From: an uncultured Bordetella sp.
GTDB taxonomy: Bacteria > Pseudomonadota > Gammaproteobacteria > Burkholderiales > Burkholderiaceae_B
NCBI GenBank assembly: GCA_937881145.1
Contig: CALGFL010000440.1
Location: 1 to 8,234 of the forward strand
Reading direction: 5' to 3'
Length of the DNA: 8,234 bases
Under the pieces are notes generated by a model, which was given only the letters and a program-made list of their open reading frames with translations, searched no databases and was not told the origin of the DNA. Below are positions 6,200 to 8,234 of the stretch, in pieces (position 1 is the stretch's first letter; each line of letters begins with the position of its first letter). A program made the position numbers and the translations under genes.

Positions 6200-7489
6200 A
6201 TGGCCCAAGCGCCCACTCATGCCTTGCCGTCCTACCTGAATGCCGAGCACCTCGGCCCCTGGGGCATTTATCTGCAGCAGGTCGATCGCGTCACGCCCTA
6301 TCTGGGCAACCTGGCGCGCTGGGTCGAAACGCTCAAGCGTCCGAAGCGGGCGCTCATCGTCGACGTGCCCATCGAGATGGATGACGGCCGCATCGCCCAC
6401 TTCGAAGGCTATCGCGTGCAGCACAACGTCTCGCGCGGCCCGGGCAAGGGCGGGGTGCGCTTCCACCAGGACGTCACGCTCTCCGAAGTCATGGCCCTGT
6501 CCGCCTGGATGTCCATCAAGAACGCCGCGGTGAACCTGCCCTACGGCGGCGCCAAGGGCGGCATCCGCGTCGATCCGCACACACTGTCCAAGTCCGAGCT
6601 CGAGCGCATGACGCGCCGCTACACTTCGGAAATCGGCGTCATCATCGGGCCGTCCAAAGACATTCCCGCGCCCGACGTCAACACCAACGCCCAGATCATG
6701 GCCTGGATGATGGACACCTATTCCATGAACAGCGGCTCCACCGCCACCGGCGTGGTCACCGGCAAGCCCATTTCGCTGGGCGGCAGCCTGGGGCGCGTCG
6801 ACGCCACCGGCCGCGGCGTATTCGTGGTGGGCTGCGAAGCCGCGCGCGACAAGAACGTGCCCGTGGCCGGCGCCCGCGTCACCGTACAGGGCTTTGGCAA
6901 CGTCGGCGGCACCGCCGCGCGCCTGTTCCACGAAGCCGGCGCCAAGGTCATTGCCGTGCAGGATCACACCGGCGCCATCCAAAACCTCAAGGGCCTGGAC
7001 GTTCCCGCCTTGCTGGCGCACGTTGCGGCCCACGGCGGCGTGGGCGGCTTTGCCGGCGCTCAGCCGATGGATCCGGCCGATTTCTGGACTGTGGAAACCG
7101 AATTCCTCATTCCGGCCGCCCTGGAAAACCAGAGCAACGAAAGCAATGCCGCGAAGATCCGCGCCAAGATCATCGTCGAAGGCGCGAACGGCCCGACCAC
7201 GACGTCCGCCGACGACATCCTGCACGACAATGGGGTCTATCTGGTTCCCGACGTGCTGGCCAATGCCGGCGGCGTCACCGTGAGCTACTTCGAATGGGTG
7301 CAGGACTTCTCCAGCTTCTTCTGGAGCGAGGACGAGATCAACCAGCGCCTGGAACGCCTCATGCGCGAGGCCTATGCGGCCATCGCCCACATGGCCCGCG
7401 AGCACAAGGTTTCCTTGCGCACCGCGGCCTTCATCGTGGCTTGCTCGCGCATCCTGCAGGCGCGCGAGGTGCGCGGCCTGTATCCGTAA
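6200..7489 (+). CDS. gdhA: Glutamate dehydrogenase (Glu/Leu/Phe/Val dehydrogenase family)
   Basis: Glutamate dehydrogenase interconverts glutamate with 2-oxoglutarate and ammonia in the cytosol, linking nitrogen metabolism to the TCA cycle. The 429-residue product is the length of the compact hexameric class. Substrate-site residues are at the spacing known from the clostridial enzyme: Lys83 (GPGKGG), Lys107 (SIKNAA), catalytic Lys119 (LPYGGAKGG) and Asp159 (DIPAPDV), equivalent to K89, K113, K125 and D165. The dinucleotide fold shows GFGNVG at 231-236. The second strand ends VQDHTG, with an acidic residue where NAD-preferring enzymes often carry one, but cofactor choice is not certain. The C-terminal [12 protein letters not shown] block is conserved. 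The start at 6200 is supported by GGAG. The gene stands alone behind an AT-rich upstream region and converges on a DUF3298 gene one base after its stop. Confidence 0.96.
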   Translation: MAQAPTHALPSYLNAEHLGPWGIYLQQVDRVTPYLGNLARWVETLKRPKRALIVDVPIEMDDGRIAHFEGYRVQHNVSRGPGKGGVRFHQDVTLSEVMALSAWMSIKNAAVNLPYGGAKGGIRVDPHTLSKSELERMTRRYTSEIGVIIGPSKDIPAPDVNTNAQIMAWMMDTYSMNSGSTATGVVTGKPISLGGSLGRVDATGRGVFVVGCEAARDKNVPVAGARVTVQGFGNVGGTAARLFHEAGAKVIAVQDHTGAIQNLKGLDVPALLAHVAAHGGVGGFAGAQPMDPADFWTVETEFLIPAALENQSNESNAAKIRAKIIVEGANGPTTTSADDILHDNGVYLVPDVLANAGGVTVSYFEWVQDFSSFFWSEDEINQRLERLMREAYAAIAHMAREHKVSLRTAAFIVACSRILQAREVRGLYP

Positions 7490-7490
7490 G

Positions 7491-8153
7491 TCAATCCGGC
7501 AAAAACTCGGGCCGCACGAAAGTGCGGGCCGTGGCCCAGGGCAGCACGATCTCGGGCTGCCCGTAGGAGTATGGCGCGATGGTGTATGCGTCGTACTTCA
7601 CCACCAGCCCTTGCCCGGTCAGCGCCACATTGTCGCTTTCCAGGAAGGGCCATAGTTTGGCGTAGCCCGCCGGATCCCTCTGGTAACCCGGATTGGCCTT
7701 CAGCCATAGGCCGTAGGCCGTGCGCAGGGCCGCCAGGTACTGGGCATGCCGGCCCTCGACCAGAACGTCGTCCAGGCGGAGCTGCTTGTCGGCTCTGCGG
7801 TTCCATAGCAGGAAATGCGTCGCCGGAATGGGATGGGCCGCGCCGGCGATCTGCTGCGTGGAATCGAGCTCGATGCTGACTGCATTGCCCACCACGCCGC
7901 GCAGGCGCGCCCGCAGCCAGGTATGGTCGCCGTCCTGTGCGGTACGCCAGAAATAGGCCGCATAACCGGGCACATTGCCATAGACGCCGCTCAGGTTTTC
8001 ATCCACGCCCGTCATGCTCGAGAGCATCTGGTCGATCGCTACCGTCAATCTGGGCAAATCCGGAAATCCCAGGCTGTCCAGCGTGATCGCGGGGCAATGT
8101 TTGCCCTGGCATCCCGGCTTGGACTGCTCCCAACGCACCGGCTCGGTGCGCAA
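7491..8153 (-). CDS. DUF3298/RsiV-like exported protein; 5' end uncertain, possibly frameshifted
   Basis: The C-terminal half fits the DUF3298 domain shared with anti-sigma factor RsiV and many secreted or lipoproteins: AAHPIPATHFLLWN at residues 105-118, then KQLRLDDVL, and the ending GLVVKYDAYTIAPYSYG at 182-198 followed by a short beta segment. Function is unknown. Two cysteines near the start (15 and 20, in PGCQGKHCP) resemble a disulfide-bonded element seen in exported relatives. The listed start is a TTG with no clear ribosome binding site. The frame stays open 17 codons further upstream (TASPPRPAPATPVQS, a linker typical after a signal peptide) until a TAG at 8207-8205. Just beyond, another frame encodes a hydrophobic FIAALAFFL. 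The gene may therefore be a frameshifted or mis-sequenced exported protein whose true start is outside the window. Confidence 0.75.
   Translation of the reverse strand: MRTEPVRWEQSKPGCQGKHCPAITLDSLGFPDLPRLTVAIDQMLSSMTGVDENLSGVYGNVPGYAAYFWRTAQDGDHTWLRARLRGVVGNAVSIELDSTQQIAGAAHPIPATHFLLWNRRADKQLRLDDVLVEGRHAQYLAALRTAYGLWLKANPGYQRDPAGYAKLWPFLESDNVALTGQGLVVKYDAYTIAPYSYGQPEIVLPWATARTFVRPEFLPD
7510..7530. other. GNRA-type hairpin at the gdhA/DUF3298 junction
   Basis: On the plus strand GGCC-GCAC (7510-7517), loop GAAA (7518-7521) and GTGC-G-GGCC (7522-7530) form an eight-pair stem with one bulged G and a stable GAAA tetraloop, beginning 21 bases after the gdhA stop. No T-run follows on this strand. 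On the minus strand the same stem is followed, four bases later, by TTTTT (7505-7501), which resembles an intrinsic terminator, but it lies before the stop of the DUF3298 gene. It may act as an mRNA 3' end or processing barrier for gdhA; function is inferred. Confidence 0.4.
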
Positions 8154-8234
8154 ATGGTTTGACTGAACTGGCGTGGCGGGCGCGGGACGGGGCGGGGAAG
8201 CGGTCTAGGAAGAAGGCGAGGGCGGCGATGAAGG

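Noticed and set aside
6182..7405. 407-codon open frame antisense to gdhA
   Set aside because: It mirrors gdhA codon structure, is His/Gly/Ala-rich without motifs, and gdhA is unmistakable on the other strand.

Overview
The window is GC-rich chromosomal DNA from a proteobacterium. The gene order mltG-tmk-holB-tatD, the class of glutamate dehydrogenase, and the codon use all fit Burkholderiales, and most likely an Alcaligenaceae member such as the Bordetella/Achromobacter group. That placement is inferred from gene order and protein style, not from a search. There are seven protein genes, no RNA gene, and no mobile element, CRISPR array or integration site. It reads as ordinary core chromosome, with some unusual regulatory and junction sequence.

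Left half (1-4069, plus strand). The window opens inside mltG (peptidoglycan lytic transglycosylase). This gene overlaps tmk (thymidylate kinase) by four bases; holB (DNA polymerase III delta') follows one base later, and a TatD-family metal-dependent hydrolase follows after 23 bases. This is the classical mltG-tmk-holB-ycfH cluster, which links cell-wall processing, dTTP supply and the replicative clamp loader. The pilZ gene that many relatives carry between holB and tatD is absent. An extremely AT-rich segment (11 G/C in 80 bases, 3161-3240) with two abutting imperfect palindromes covers the end of tatD. A secreted ankyrin-repeat protein gene follows.

Middle (4122-5972, minus strand). A single large gene, convergent with the ankyrin gene, encodes a Tat-exported serine hydrolase of the beta-lactamase/penicillin-binding-protein fold with a C-terminal beta-rich extension. 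Its start is fixed by a good ribosome binding site.

Right (5973-8234). A 227-base divergent intergenic region contains a 100-base AT-rich stretch (22 G/C) and a plausible promoter for the glutamate dehydrogenase gene (6200-7489, plus). That gene's stop codon lies one base from the stop of a convergent gene for a DUF3298/RsiV-like exported protein (minus strand). A GNRA-capped hairpin sits at this junction. The 5' end of the DUF3298 gene is disturbed: a signal-peptide-like stretch lies in a different frame, separated from the body by an in-frame TAG near the right edge.

I see no strong evidence of a new multi-gene system. The points most worth checking are the palindromic AT island after tatD, the frame break at the right edge, and the tight convergent junction.
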